Shown piece by piece: positions 25,849 through 34,062 of a stretch of DNA of 64,000 nt. Every line of letters starts with the position of its first letter. Position 1 is the first letter of the stretch. The stretch is from Rhodobacter sp. 24-YEA-8 (lineage in GTDB: Bacteria > Pseudomonadota > Alphaproteobacteria > Rhodobacterales > Rhodobacteraceae). The notes beneath the pieces were generated by a model that was given only the letters and a program-made list of their open reading frames with translations, was not told the origin of the DNA and ran no database searches. The position numbers and the translations under genes are program-made. The stretch lies in contig NZ_FNSK01000001.1 in NCBI RefSeq assembly GCF_900105075.1, forward strand, positions 124,001 to 188,000, written 5' to 3'.

Positions 25849-25943
25849 ATCCGTAAGCATGGAAATATCCATGATATACGGATCTTCCGACAACCTGCCG
25901 GACACTAGAAATCAGACTTCGAGCCCTGATTAACCTCTAGTGT
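25849..25943. promoter_or_regulatory. Two long inverted repeats between cassette genes
   Basis: Palindrome one, 25849-25883: arms ATCCGTA plus CATGGA, 4-nt centre AATA, then TCCATG and TACGGAT with a single extra base on the right. Palindrome two, 25902-25943: ACACTAGA followed by AATCAG, a 10-nt loop, then CTGATT, four unpaired bases and TCTAGTGT. Both are A+T rich and lie between 25739 and 25984 where no gene is seen. They could be regulator sites, a terminator pair or a small RNA. Confidence 0.6.
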
Positions 25944-25984
25944 TAAACACAAATGCGCATTGACGCAAGCACTAAGGATTTAAA

Positions 25985-26287
25985 ATGAACGAGACGACCC
26001 CGGCGGCAATGCCTGTGACGATCACTATGGAGCATTTCCATGAAATGCTGGAGGCCTATATCCACTTCGCGGGCAAGGGCGATACAACCCACCTTCTTCT
26101 TGATGCAGCGCGCCACGTCGCTTTTGTGAATGAGCCGCTCCACCCGCTTGCTCGTCACAACGTCAAACAAGTTCTGGAAGCAATCCCTGCGTATGACGCG
26201 CTGATGCGCGAAGGTTCTACCTATGCCAACGCCGCCCGGTTGATCCGCGAGAAGCTGACACCTGTCGTTGATGGGGAGGCAGCATAA
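25985..26287 (+). CDS. Hypothetical protein, first of a coupled pair
   Basis: A 100-residue protein with AAGGA 8 nt before ATG 25985. Its sequence (HFHEMLEAYIHFAGKGDTTH, HVAFVNEPLHPLARHNVKQV) is helical with several histidines and no recognised motif. Its stop overlaps the next start (TAATG), so the two are co-translated. The long inverted repeats 40 bp upstream suggest regulated expression. Confidence 0.5.
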   Translation: MNETTPAAMPVTITMEHFHEMLEAYIHFAGKGDTTHLLLDAARHVAFVNEPLHPLARHNVKQVLEAIPAYDALMREGSTYANAARLIREKLTPVVDGEAA

Positions 26288-26649
26288 TGGCTTTTTCTCT
26301 CGCCGCCATTGAAGAAAGCAGCGCGAACTGGCTGGACCGCCAGCGTGAGGCCATCGCAGCTCTTAACTCTGCACGGGCGCAGATGGACCTTGCCAAGGCA
26401 AAGCATGGGGCTGCAAGGGTGAAGCTGAAAGCGGCGCGGCTTGCCAACCGCGAAGCCCAGATGCCGGTTTATCACCCCGACGACCAGCACAAGCTGAAAC
26501 AGTTGAAAGCTCTGCTGGCGCTTCGGGATGCGGAACTGAAAGCAATCCGCTGCGATGCCAAGGTTCGCCGCGCCGTGACCCGTCACGATGCAGCGCGGCT
26601 GCACTGGCAGCGCGTGGAGAAGGGCGAAGGCTTCTCGCTGGCTGCCTGA
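26287..26649 (+). CDS. Hypothetical coiled-coil protein
   Basis: A 120-residue, Ala/Arg/Lys-rich protein, mainly helical with heptad-like spacing (REAIAALNSARAQMDLAKAK, KLKQLKALLALRDAELKAIR). No recognised family. It ends 18 bp before a good terminator. Confidence 0.5.
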   Translation: MAFSLAAIEESSANWLDRQREAIAALNSARAQMDLAKAKHGAARVKLKAARLANREAQMPVYHPDDQHKLKQLKALLALRDAELKAIRCDAKVRRAVTRHDAARLHWQRVEKGEGFSLAA

Positions 26650-26667
26650 CCTGCACCACGACCACCA

Positions 26668-26698
26668 AAGCGGGCGCACCACCAGCGCCCGCTTTTCT
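26668..26698 (+). terminator. Rho-independent terminator of the cassette
   Basis: A 10-bp perfect stem (AAGCGGGCGC, 26668-26677; GCGCCCGCTT, 26685-26694) with a 7-nt loop and a T-run (TTCTT). It is the clear 3' end of the pair at 25985-26649. Confidence 0.85.
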
Positions 26699-26699
26699 T

Positions 26700-26930
26700 G
26701 CCCGCCTCATGAGAACTTCACCGGCTGCGCGGGTAAAACCAGATAGAGGGCTGACGCGCCTTGGCTGCGAAGGGGCTGCCGAAAGCGTTGCGGTTAGTCG
26801 GTGAGTGCGCAGGTTCAGAACACCTAACAACCCCGACAAGGCACGGTGGCGCGACTCCTGCCACGCGGTGCCGGGTAACCCTTACTTAGCAAATGGGATG
26901 GGCGGGGCCGCAAGCCTCGCCCTTTCTGCA
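26700..26930 (+). other. Structured non-coding stretch ending in a terminator-like hairpin
   Basis: No gene is seen between 26700 and the tRNA at 27044. The stretch holds a two-tier hairpin (GGCAC at 26840-26844 with GTGCC at 26868-26872, enclosing GTGGC and GCCAC) and, at 26900-26925, GGGCGGGGC-CGCAA-GCCTCGCCC followed by TTT, which looks like a Rho-independent terminator on the plus strand. Structure plus a terminator without an ORF suggests a small RNA, but this is only an inference. Confidence 0.35.
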
Positions 26931-27043
26931 TGTCGAACGAGTCGCTAAAGTGCTGAATGCACCATGTGGAACACCCACATGACTGTAACACATGACGCGA
27001 GAGGCGTCTTGCTAAGTCTTTGATTTTATGGGAATAAAACGAT

Positions 27044-27118
<75 letters not shown>

Positions 27119-27193
27119 ACCGTGAGCGGGTGTTTAGCGAAGGCTCTTGCAGGCTGCAAGAGGGGATATGAAGGAAATTTGGCAGGAGTTTGT

Positions 27194-28381
27194 ATGGCGG
27201 GGATCTGGGATGTCATCGTGCTTGGCGCCGGGGCGGCGGGGATGCTTGCGGCTGTTGAGGCGGGACGGCGCGGGCGGCGGGTGCTTGTGATCGAACATAG
27301 CGCGAATCCGGGCGAGAAGATCCGCATTTCGGGTGGCGGGCGCTGCAATTTCACCAATACCGGCATCGGGGTCGGGAATTACCTCGGGGCCAATCCACGT
27401 TTCGCGCTTTCGGCGCTCAAGCGGTTCAGCCAGTGGGATGTGGTGTCGCGATTCGATCAGGCCGGGATCGCCTGGCATGAAAAGACACTTGGGCAGCTTT
27501 TCTGCGACGGATCGGCGAAACAGGTCGTGGCCTGGCTGGTCGGGGAAATGCGCGAGGCCGGGGTCGAGCTCTGGCTTGCGACGGAACCCGGAGAGGTGAG
27601 CCGGTCGGGCGATGGCTTTCGCGTGGCCACGCCGCGCGGGGTGCAGGAGACGCGGTCGCTTGTGCTGGCCACCGGGGGCAAATCGATCCCGAAAATGGGA
27701 GCCAGCCCCTGGGGATACCGGGTGGCGGAAAGCCTCGGGCTCAGGGTGACGGATACGCGTCCGGCCCTGGTGCCGCTGACATTTGCGGAACAGGAACTGG
27801 CCTGGATCTCGCCGCTGGCCGGGGTCTCGGCGCCGGTGCAGATCAGCTGCCGGGGCGGGCGATTCGATGAGGCAATGCTCTTTACCCATCGCGGGCTGTC
27901 GGGGCCGGCTGTCTTGCAGATCTCGAGCTATTGGCGCGAGGGCGACCGGATCTCGGTCGATCTTCTGCCGGGGCGGGCGCGGGACGCAGGCTTTGCCGCA
28001 TTGCTGAAGGCCGCGAAACGCAAGGGCGGGAGGGGCACGCTGACCCAGGCGCTGAGCCCGGTGCTGCCGGAGCGGCTGGCAAAACATCTGGGCCAGGCAG
28101 AGCCGGGGCCTCTGGCGGAAATGGCGGATGCAAAGCTCGACCAGCTGGCGGCGGGGTTGCATGACTGGCAACTGGTGCCGGTGGGCTCAGAAGGGTATCG
28201 CACGGCGGAGGTCACGCTGGGCGGTGTCGATACCGACGGGTTGGACGCAAAGACCATGGAGGCGAAGGCGGTGCCGGGCCTTTATGTGGTGGGCGAGCTG
28301 GTGGATATCACCGGCTGGCTTGGCGGGTATAATTTCCAATGGGCCTGGTCTTCGGGCTGGGCGGCGGGGCAGGTGGCCTGA
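27194..28381 (+). CDS. NAD(P)/FAD-dependent oxidoreductase, HI0933/BaiN-RdsA family
   Basis: A 395-residue flavoprotein from ATG 27194 (AGGAG 5 nt upstream); a longer frame would run through the tRNA and is rejected. The FAD-binding Rossmann motif VIVLGAGAAGMLAAVEAGRR is at residues ~7-26. NPGEKIRISGGGRCNFTNT is the family's signature, and EVTLGGVDTDGLDAKTMEAK and VGELVDITGWLGGYNFQWAW are near the C-terminus. The family includes the 3-dehydro-bile-acid reductase BaiN and is otherwise uncharacterised. Monocistronic with a shared bidirectional terminator. Confidence 0.9.
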   Translation: MAGIWDVIVLGAGAAGMLAAVEAGRRGRRVLVIEHSANPGEKIRISGGGRCNFTNTGIGVGNYLGANPRFALSALKRFSQWDVVSRFDQAGIAWHEKTLGQLFCDGSAKQVVAWLVGEMREAGVELWLATEPGEVSRSGDGFRVATPRGVQETRSLVLATGGKSIPKMGASPWGYRVAESLGLRVTDTRPALVPLTFAEQELAWISPLAGVSAPVQISCRGGRFDEAMLFTHRGLSGPAVLQISSYWREGDRISVDLLPGRARDAGFAALLKAAKRKGGRGTLTQALSPVLPERLAKHLGQAEPGPLAEMADAKLDQLAAGLHDWQLVPVGSEGYRTAEVTLGGVDTDGLDAKTMEAKAVPGLYVVGELVDITGWLGGYNFQWAWSSGWAAGQVA

Positions 28382-28407
28382 GGGGCACCGGCAGCCAGAG
28401 CAGATTG

Positions 28408-28438
28408 AAAAAGGGCGACCCGAAGGCCGCCCTTTTTT
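28408..28438. terminator. Bidirectional terminator
   Basis: A 10-bp stem (AAAAAGGGCG, 28408-28417; CGCCCTTTTT, 28428-28437) with a 10-nt loop and T-runs on both strands. It serves the flavoprotein gene and, in the other direction, kpsE. Confidence 0.85.
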
Positions 28439-28469
28439 CTGTTGTTGAAAGGTCAGGACCAGTGAAGGA

Positions 28470-30215
28470 TCAGGACGAGACCTGTTCGCGCAGGATCGCC
28501 ACCGTCATCGAGATCATCAGATAGATGCCGATCAGAATCAGCAGCGTCACAAGGGTATTCTCGAAGACGCGCGGATAGGTCGGCACATCGGGCGGCACTG
28601 GTGCCACCGAGATCGACAGATAGCGGGTCTGGCTGTTCGCGGCGATCCGTGCGGTTTCCTTGGCCTGCAGCGACTGCGCCAGCAACATCTGCCGCGTCTC
28701 GACCTCGGCCTGGGCAAGCCGCAGCTGGCCCTGGATCTGCGCCAGAGAGCTCTCGCCGCCCTGGCCTTCGGTCAGCCGGGTGCGCAATGTCGCGATCTCG
28801 GCCTCTAGCGTGATGATCCGACGCTTGACCGGCTCCAGCCGGGCGGCGTTGGGGTTCGGGTTCGCCTCCATCTGCGCCAGCGACAGGCGTTCCTGGATCA
28901 GCTGATTGTCCAGCGTGCCGATCTGCGTGGTCAGCAGCGTCAGCTCGGTCTCGGAATTGAGAACCTTGAACTGTTCCTGCAGCGTGATGACTTTCTGCTG
29001 CGCTTCGAGCAGCTTGACCTCGGCATCCGTATAACCTTCGTCCGAAGACTGCATCGCGTCTTCGCGCAGGCGGTGGGTGAGCTGGTCGACCTGTTCCTCG
29101 GCATAGGAAATCAGTTGCTTCGACCATTCGACCGATAGCTGCGGATCCGGGGCAATCGCTTCCATCCGGATGATGCCCTCGGACGGGTCATAGGAAATCA
29201 GGATGTGGGATTTATAAAGCTTATATGCATCTTCCAGCGAGGCCTCGGGCGGCAGACGCAGAATCGGGTCGATCGCCGCGCCCATAAAAGCCTCGCGGAA
29301 CCCGACATCGCCTTCCAGCCGCATCATCGCCTCGCGCGATTGCAGATAGCCCTGCACCGCGATGGAATCCTGCGAGGTTGCCAGCGACGTGCCCTGCAAC
29401 ATGCCGCCAAGCGCCCCTCCGGCCTGCGGGCTTTCCGCCTTATGCACCGCGAATTCCGATTTGGTGCCATATTGCCGCGTCGCGACCGACGAGAAATACC
29501 AGCCCGCGATCAGCGTCGGCAGCAGGACGAAAATGAACATCCGCACGAAGAGAAGCGCCAGCTTGCGGCGCCGGCGTTTGGCGATGTCCTGTTGCATGCG
29601 CAGGATCTCGGCGGCGTGATTCACCTCGATCCGCTGTTCGGTCGAGGGCACCTGGATCGGCTTGATGGTCTGGGGCAGTTGCACGCCGTCGCCGGGCAGG
29701 GGCGAGAGCGCCCGCCCGGTTCCGCCGCCCGCCTTGCCGCCGCCACCTTCGCCGGCCGCAGCAACCGCGGTGCCGGGTTCGGCCGCGACCATATCCAGCA
29801 TCGAGCCGCGCTCAAACGGGTTGATCCCGGCGGCGCGCAGCAGGCGCACCGCATCGTGATCCGAGGTCGCGGGCAAGTTGTGGCTTTGCGCAAGGCGGCG
29901 GGCGGTGCGCAGCTGGCGCCCGGTCAGCCCTTCCTTGCGGATCGCTGCCAGCTCATGCGCTATCGGATGATTCGCCTCCGTCCCGGCGGAGGGCTCTGGT
30001 TCCTGAGGGCTGCCAGCGTTCCCGGCCCTGGCCCCGGATGCGACCGGGCCACCTGCCGTTTCGAATTTCTGATCGCCGAATCCGTCTTCGGGATTGTCGA
30101 ACAGCATCTCGCCCGGCGTCGCTGTGGCAACGAGCACGGGCGCGGGACGCGGGGCCGGTGGCGCAGGCGTCTCCTGGCGGCGAATGTTGAACCGCGCGGC
30201 CTTAAGCATAGTCAT
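28470..30215 (-). CDS. kpsE: Capsule polysaccharide export inner-membrane protein
   Basis: A 581-residue PCP-family (polysaccharide co-polymerase type, KpsE/CtrB) protein. The N-terminal ~230 residues are polar and low-complexity (PAPPAPRPAPVL, GEGGGGKAGGGTG). One membrane segment (FVRMFIFVLLPTLIAGW, near residue 215) leads to a long periplasmic coiled-coil (QKVITLQEQFKVLNSETELT and LTEGQGGESSLAQIQGQLRL), and a second C-terminal segment (TLVTLLILIGIYLMISMTVA) closes it. The start 30215 overlaps kpsT by 14 nt; 30209 is equally possible. It bridges the ABC exporter and an outer-membrane polysaccharide pore. The upstream in-frame extension is rejected because it lies in kpsT. Confidence 0.85.
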   Translation of the reverse strand: MTMLKAARFNIRRQETPAPPAPRPAPVLVATATPGEMLFDNPEDGFGDQKFETAGGPVASGARAGNAGSPQEPEPSAGTEANHPIAHELAAIRKEGLTGRQLRTARRLAQSHNLPATSDHDAVRLLRAAGINPFERGSMLDMVAAEPGTAVAAAGEGGGGKAGGGTGRALSPLPGDGVQLPQTIKPIQVPSTEQRIEVNHAAEILRMQQDIAKRRRRKLALLFVRMFIFVLLPTLIAGWYFSSVATRQYGTKSEFAVHKAESPQAGGALGGMLQGTSLATSQDSIAVQGYLQSREAMMRLEGDVGFREAFMGAAIDPILRLPPEASLEDAYKLYKSHILISYDPSEGIIRMEAIAPDPQLSVEWSKQLISYAEEQVDQLTHRLREDAMQSSDEGYTDAEVKLLEAQQKVITLQEQFKVLNSETELTLLTTQIGTLDNQLIQERLSLAQMEANPNPNAARLEPVKRRIITLEAEIATLRTRLTEGQGGESSLAQIQGQLRLAQAEVETRQMLLAQSLQAKETARIAANSQTRYLSISVAPVPPDVPTYPRVFENTLVTLLILIGIYLMISMTVAILREQVSS

Positions 30216-30852
30216 AGAGGCGTTTCGCTTCTTCGAGAGTGTCGAACATATAAAGCTGCCCATTGCGCAGCACCGCCGCCTGGCGGCAGAATTTTTCCAG
30301 CGTTTGCGCCGAATGCGACACGATGACAACCGTCGCGTTCTTCAGTCTTTCGCGCAGGATGCCACCGGCTTTGCGGTTGAATTCCACATCCCCGGTCGAG
30401 GGCATGCCCTCGTCGATCAGGTAGATGTCGAATTCCAGCGCCAGCAGGAGCGAGAAGTTGAAGCGCGATTTCATCCCCGAGGAATAGGTCGCATAGGGCA
30501 TGCGGAAATAATCGCCAAGATCACAGACCCAGCGGCAAAAGCTTTCGACATAATCGGGGTCGAGCCCGTAGAGCCGGGCAATGTAGCGGCTGTTTTCCAG
30601 CGCCGACATCTTGCCCGAGACCCCGCCCATGAAGCCCAGCGGAAACGAGACGCGGCTGGTTTTGGTGATGCGGCCATCATCGGGTTTCTCCAGCCCGGCC
30701 ATCATCTGGATCAGGGTGGTCTTGCCGGTGCCATTCGGGGCGAGGATCCCCAGAGAGCGGCCCTGTTCGACCCGGAAAGAGGCGCGGTCAAGGATCACCT
30801 TGCGCCTTGTGCCGGTCCAGAAGGATTTGGAAACACTGTCGAACTCGATCAT
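30202..30852 (-). CDS. kpsT: Capsular polysaccharide ABC exporter ATP-binding protein
   Basis: A 216-residue ATPase of the KpsT/BexA group. Walker A is GILAPNGTGKTTL (residues ~36-48), the signature is the KpsT-type YSSGMKSRFNFS rather than LSGGQ, and Walker B is FDIYLIDEGM, followed by the switch histidine in VIVSHS. Its length and the absence of a C-terminal sugar-binding domain match capsule (type II) exporters rather than O-antigen exporters. It is co-transcribed with kpsE, but no kpsM permease is next to it; the downstream neighbour of kpsE is unrelated. Confidence 0.9.
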   Translation of the reverse strand: MIEFDSVSKSFWTGTRRKVILDRASFRVEQGRSLGILAPNGTGKTTLIQMMAGLEKPDDGRITKTSRVSFPLGFMGGVSGKMSALENSRYIARLYGLDPDYVESFCRWVCDLGDYFRMPYATYSSGMKSRFNFSLLLALEFDIYLIDEGMPSTGDVEFNRKAGGILRERLKNATVVIVSHSAQTLEKFCRQAAVLRNGQLYMFDTLEEAKRLYDYA

Positions 30853-30927
30853 ATTGTAACCTGCTCCGGGCTATTGGCCCTTTGTCCTTCCGTCTTACGG
30901 CCTCTGACGCCCGGGGGGCGGCAGAGC

Positions 30928-31020
30928 TATCCACAGACCAGGTGGATAATCCGGCATTTGTGTTAACGCGTTCTGATCAGTGTCGCTGCACATTCTGGCT
31001 GCATTATGTCTGCAGCGACA
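30928..31020. promoter_or_regulatory. Inverted-repeat cluster between kpsT and nhaA
   Basis: TATCCAC (30928-30934) faces GTGGATA (30942-30948) across 7 bp. Further upstream, TGTCGCTGCA (30981-30990) and TGCAGCGACA (31011-31020) form a perfect 10-bp inverted repeat with 20-bp spacing, and a third copy of the core, GGCTGCA, sits between them (30997-31003). The cluster lies 76-168 bp before the kpsT start codon, where kpsT transcription should begin. It could be an operator; part of it could equally be the 3' end of nhaA. Confidence 0.55.
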
Positions 31021-31071
31021 GTCCTGTGACACAGAATTGTGAGCCCCGCGATTTTACGGGGGACGGACGGG

Positions 31072-32310
31072 TCACGGCGTCGGGGCAGAGGGGGCCGGAC
31101 CCCGGCGCAGGAGGCCCCGCGCGACGAGCACGGCAATCGGGCCGGCAAGCAGGCTGATCGCCATGCCCATCCGCGCCGCCTCCCGCATGGCGCCGCCGGG
31201 CAGACTGGCCTCGATCGCAACGGCGGGTACGGTGAAGCCGATTGAAAGCAGCATGACCGACAACACCAGGTCCCGCACCCGGAGCCCGCGCGGCAGGCGC
31301 GAGCCGAAGATCGCCGCCAGCGCAAGAACCACCAGCGCCATCCCCAGCGGTCTTCCGAGCCAGAGCGCGCCAAGCATCACCAGCGTGGTCGGCGCAAAGG
31401 CGGCGAGATCGACGCCCCCCCGGATCAGGCCAAAGAGGAAGAGAATGAGAATGACCGGCCATACGAGAAGCCGGATAAGCCGGTTCAGCGGGTCATGCAG
31501 GAAACTTTCGGCCTCGGCGAAAAGGCCAAAGCTGCGGTCGGCATGGGCGATGGCCGGCAGGAGCGGCAAAAGCCCGAGCGTCGCCGGCAGGCCTGCGGCA
31601 GCGACCCCGAACCAGCAGAAGGCGCCCGCAATCACATAGGGCCAGAGCGCCGCCGCCGCGCGCCGCTCGCGCTCGGAGGCGCCCGCGCCGGGGCTGCGGC
31701 CGAAGAAACGGTACACCACCAGTGCCGAAGCCAGCGTAACCAGGAGCCACATCAGGCGCGGCGAGAAGGCAAGATTGCTGAGCCCAAGGATCACCAGCGC
31801 GAGGATATCGGTGGCAATCGCCAGAAGCATCACCAGATGCAGCGCCGGACGCCGGCCAAAAACCATGCGGCCAAAAAGGCAGACCAGCAGCGTATCGCTG
31901 CCCAGGGGCGCCTGCCATCCGCCACCGCTCACTGCTTCTTCTGCGGTTTCGATCAGCGCAGACAGGATCAGCCAGCCCGCGCCGGCTCCGATCAGCCCGC
32001 CCGCGGTCATGCCCAGCGGCAGGATCGCGCGCCGCCCCGACAAAGAGCCACGCTCCAGCGTCATCGCTTCCCAGAGTTCTTTGCCGATCAGGAAGAAGAA
32101 CAGCGCCATCAGAATATCGGCGACGATCATGAAAGGCGTCAGGCTGACCGAACCGGCCCAGACCCAGCCGGGCAGCACCAGATCTGCAATCCGCCATTCG
32201 ATGAAATCGTAATAGCTGCCCGGATCCAGGTTGACCCAGAATGTCGCCAGCCCGGCACCGGCAAGAAGGGCCAGGGCAAAGATGCGGATATGGGGCGAGA
32301 TTCTATACAT
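31072..32310 (-). CDS. nhaA: NhaA-family Na+/H+ antiporter, divergent
   Basis: A 412-residue inner-membrane antiporter of the NhaA family with about twelve hydrophobic segments. The family-typical early block is present as MIVADILMALFFFLIGKELWEA (broken here: MIVADILMALF near residue 60, FFLIGKELWEA following). The two-helix ion site aligns, from memory, as APLGSDTLLVCLFG (Asp133 region) and MLLAIATDILALVILGL where E. coli has AIIDDLGA; the first of the paired aspartates, Asp163, would be Thr. This is a divergent member of the family and may exchange ions differently. It reads leftward toward kpsT but lacks a clear terminator. Confidence 0.8.
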   Translation of the reverse strand: MYRISPHIRIFALALLAGAGLATFWVNLDPGSYYDFIEWRIADLVLPGWVWAGSVSLTPFMIVADILMALFFFLIGKELWEAMTLERGSLSGRRAILPLGMTAGGLIGAGAGWLILSALIETAEEAVSGGGWQAPLGSDTLLVCLFGRMVFGRRPALHLVMLLAIATDILALVILGLSNLAFSPRLMWLLVTLASALVVYRFFGRSPGAGASERERRAAAALWPYVIAGAFCWFGVAAAGLPATLGLLPLLPAIAHADRSFGLFAEAESFLHDPLNRLIRLLVWPVILILFLFGLIRGGVDLAAFAPTTLVMLGALWLGRPLGMALVVLALAAIFGSRLPRGLRVRDLVLSVMLLSIGFTVPAVAIEASLPGGAMREAARMGMAISLLAGPIAVLVARGLLRRGPAPSAPTP

Positions 32311-32502
32311 GGCGGCAGGACTTCAGGCAGCTGACCCTACCGGATTAGCCATGCCCGTCCCGGCCCGCAACCGTGGCGCCCCCGATCCCCCCGGCCTGTT
32401 GCATGCTTGCCCTCTTACAGGCAGAGCCTGCGCCCGGTGCTGTGCTGCGGGTTTACCCCGGCCCGGCTGGCAAAAGAAAAACACACTGCCTATCTTCATC
32501 CG

Positions 32503-33105
32503 ATGGATCTGACCGATGAAATCCGGGCCTGCCGCCTTTGTGAGGCACGGTTCCAGGCGACCGCCACCGCGCATGAACCGCGACCGGTCGTCTGGTTCCG
32601 GCCTGCGCCGGCCGGGCAGGGGGCGCGGCTGCTGATTGCGGGCCAGGCGCCGGGCGCGCGGGTGCATCTTTCGGGGCGCCCTTTTACCGATCCGAGCGGC
32701 GACAGGCTGCGCGCCTGGACCGGGCTGGAGGAGGCGCAGTTCTACGATCTTTCGCGCATCGCCATTGTGCCGATGGGCTTCTGCTTTCCGGGATATGATG
32801 CGAAAGGGGCCGATCTGCCACCACCTGCAATTTGTGCCCGGACCTGGCGGGCGCGCGCGATTGCCGGTCTTCCCGATCTGCGGCTTACCCTGCTGGTCGG
32901 GGGTGCTGCGATCCGCTGGCATCTCGGCGCGCGTGATGTCACCGCCACTGTCCGCGCCTGGCGCGATTTCGGGGCGCGCGGGATCTTTCCCTTGCCCCAT
33001 CCCTCCTGGCGCAATACGGGATGGCTGAAACGCAACCCCTGGTTCGGGGACGAGCTGTTGCCGGAGCTGCGCGCCCGGATCCGCAGCGTGATGGAGATGC
33101 CATGA
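32503..33105 (+). CDS. Uracil-DNA glycosylase-family protein
   Basis: A 200-residue protein from ATG 32503. The uracil-DNA glycosylase fold is indicated by motif A GQAPGARVHLSGRPFTDPSG (residues ~44-63) and motif B LPHPSWRNTGWLKRNPW near residue 165. The N-terminus has a CRLC pair that resembles the iron-sulfur ligand region of family 4/5 enzymes, but the other two cysteines are not seen, so a cluster is unlikely. Base-excision repair of uracil or another lesion is the probable role. Its stop overlaps the SseB gene by ATGA. Confidence 0.85.
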   Translation: MDLTDEIRACRLCEARFQATATAHEPRPVVWFRPAPAGQGARLLIAGQAPGARVHLSGRPFTDPSGDRLRAWTGLEEAQFYDLSRIAIVPMGFCFPGYDAKGADLPPPAICARTWRARAIAGLPDLRLTLLVGGAAIRWHLGARDVTATVRAWRDFGARGIFPLPHPSWRNTGWLKRNPWFGDELLPELRARIRSVMEMP

Positions 33106-33908
33106 GCGAGTCCACGCTTCCCAGTCTGCTTGACGAGGCCCATGCGGCGCTCAGCGCCGATTCCGGCAATGAGGCGGCGCTTCTGCGCTTCTATGACCGG
33201 CTCGCGGATGGCGAGCTGTACCTTTTGCTGGAGCGTGAGGCGGCAGGAGAGACACTGGACCCGAAGGTGTTCGAACTGGAATCCGGCCCCGTCGTTCTGG
33301 TCTTCGACCGCGAGGAGCGGCTGGCGGATTTCACCGGCGGTATTGCGCCCTGGGCGGCACTGCCGGGGCGGGTGATCGCGGGGCTGTTGCGCGGCCAGGG
33401 GATCGGGCTGGGCGTCAATCTGAGTGTCGCGCCATCCGAGATGCTTTTGCCTCCCGAAGCCATGGACTGGCTGTCCGAGGCGCTGGCCCCCGCCCCGGAG
33501 GAAACGCTTGGCCGCCCGGCACGGTTCTTTGCCCCGGCTGTTCCGGCGGGGCTGAGCCTGGCGCTCCAGGACAAATTTGCCTCGGCACGCGGGCTGGCCC
33601 GGGCCGCGCTTCTGACCGGCGTAGAATATGATGACGGGCGGCGTGGCCATCTTCTGGCCTTCATCGGCGCGACACCCGAGGCAGAGCCGGCACTGGCCCG
33701 GGCGGTGCAGGAGGCGCTGGTTTTCTCGGGCCTCGACGCGGCGGCGCTGGATGTTGCCTTTTTCGGGCCGGATGACAGGGCGCTGACCGCCCTTGCGGCT
33801 GAGGCGCAGCGGTTCGACCTTCCCGAACCCGAAGTTCCGGTCGCGCAAGAGCGCCCGGTCCCCGCCGGGCCCGGCATGAACCCGGAAAAACCGCCTTATC
33901 TGCGCTGA
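33102..33908 (+). CDS. SseB family protein
   Basis: A 268-residue protein of the SseB family (N-terminal SseB domain), cytosolic and of unknown biochemical role. Visible family features are LLRFYDRLADGELYLLLE at the N-terminus, PVVLVFDREERLADF and VNLSVAPSEMLLPPEAM with the hydrophobic core of the domain. The start overlaps the upstream gene's stop (ATGA). It ends with a Pro-rich tail (PEKPPYLR). The two genes form one transcript, apparently ended by the hairpin at 33911. Confidence 0.85.
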   Translation: MSESTLPSLLDEAHAALSADSGNEAALLRFYDRLADGELYLLLEREAAGETLDPKVFELESGPVVLVFDREERLADFTGGIAPWAALPGRVIAGLLRGQGIGLGVNLSVAPSEMLLPPEAMDWLSEALAPAPEETLGRPARFFAPAVPAGLSLALQDKFASARGLARAALLTGVEYDDGRRGHLLAFIGATPEAEPALARAVQEALVFSGLDAAALDVAFFGPDDRALTALAAEAQRFDLPEPEVPVAQERPVPAGPGMNPEKPPYLR

Positions 33909-33910
33909 CT

Positions 33911-33951
33911 TATGGGGTATTTTGGAACCCCATAAATCAATACATTGATTT
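33911..33951 (+). terminator. Tandem hairpins between sseB-like gene and rplM
   Basis: Hairpin one: TATGGGGT (33911-33918) and ACCCCATA (33927-33934), 8-nt loop. Hairpin two: AAATCAATacATTGATTT, a perfect 18-bp palindrome at 33934-33951. They lie directly after the stop. The flanking region to 34000 is A+T rich and should also carry the rplM promoter, so the second palindrome may be a regulatory site. Confidence 0.55.
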
Positions 33952-34062
33952 TATTGTATTTTATATGAAATCGTCCGCTTGACCACATCCGTTTCATCAG
34001 CGATAAGCCCCCATCCGAATTCGCGGGGGGATTCCCCGCCTCTATCCTTGATGGAACCACCG

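Noticed and set aside
27028..27040. ATGGGAATAAAAC next to tRNA-Gln, like half of the 23-bp repeat
   Set aside because: Only the GGAATAAAAC core matches and the second half (GCACGTTACG) is missing; it may be a partial copy but I do not count it.
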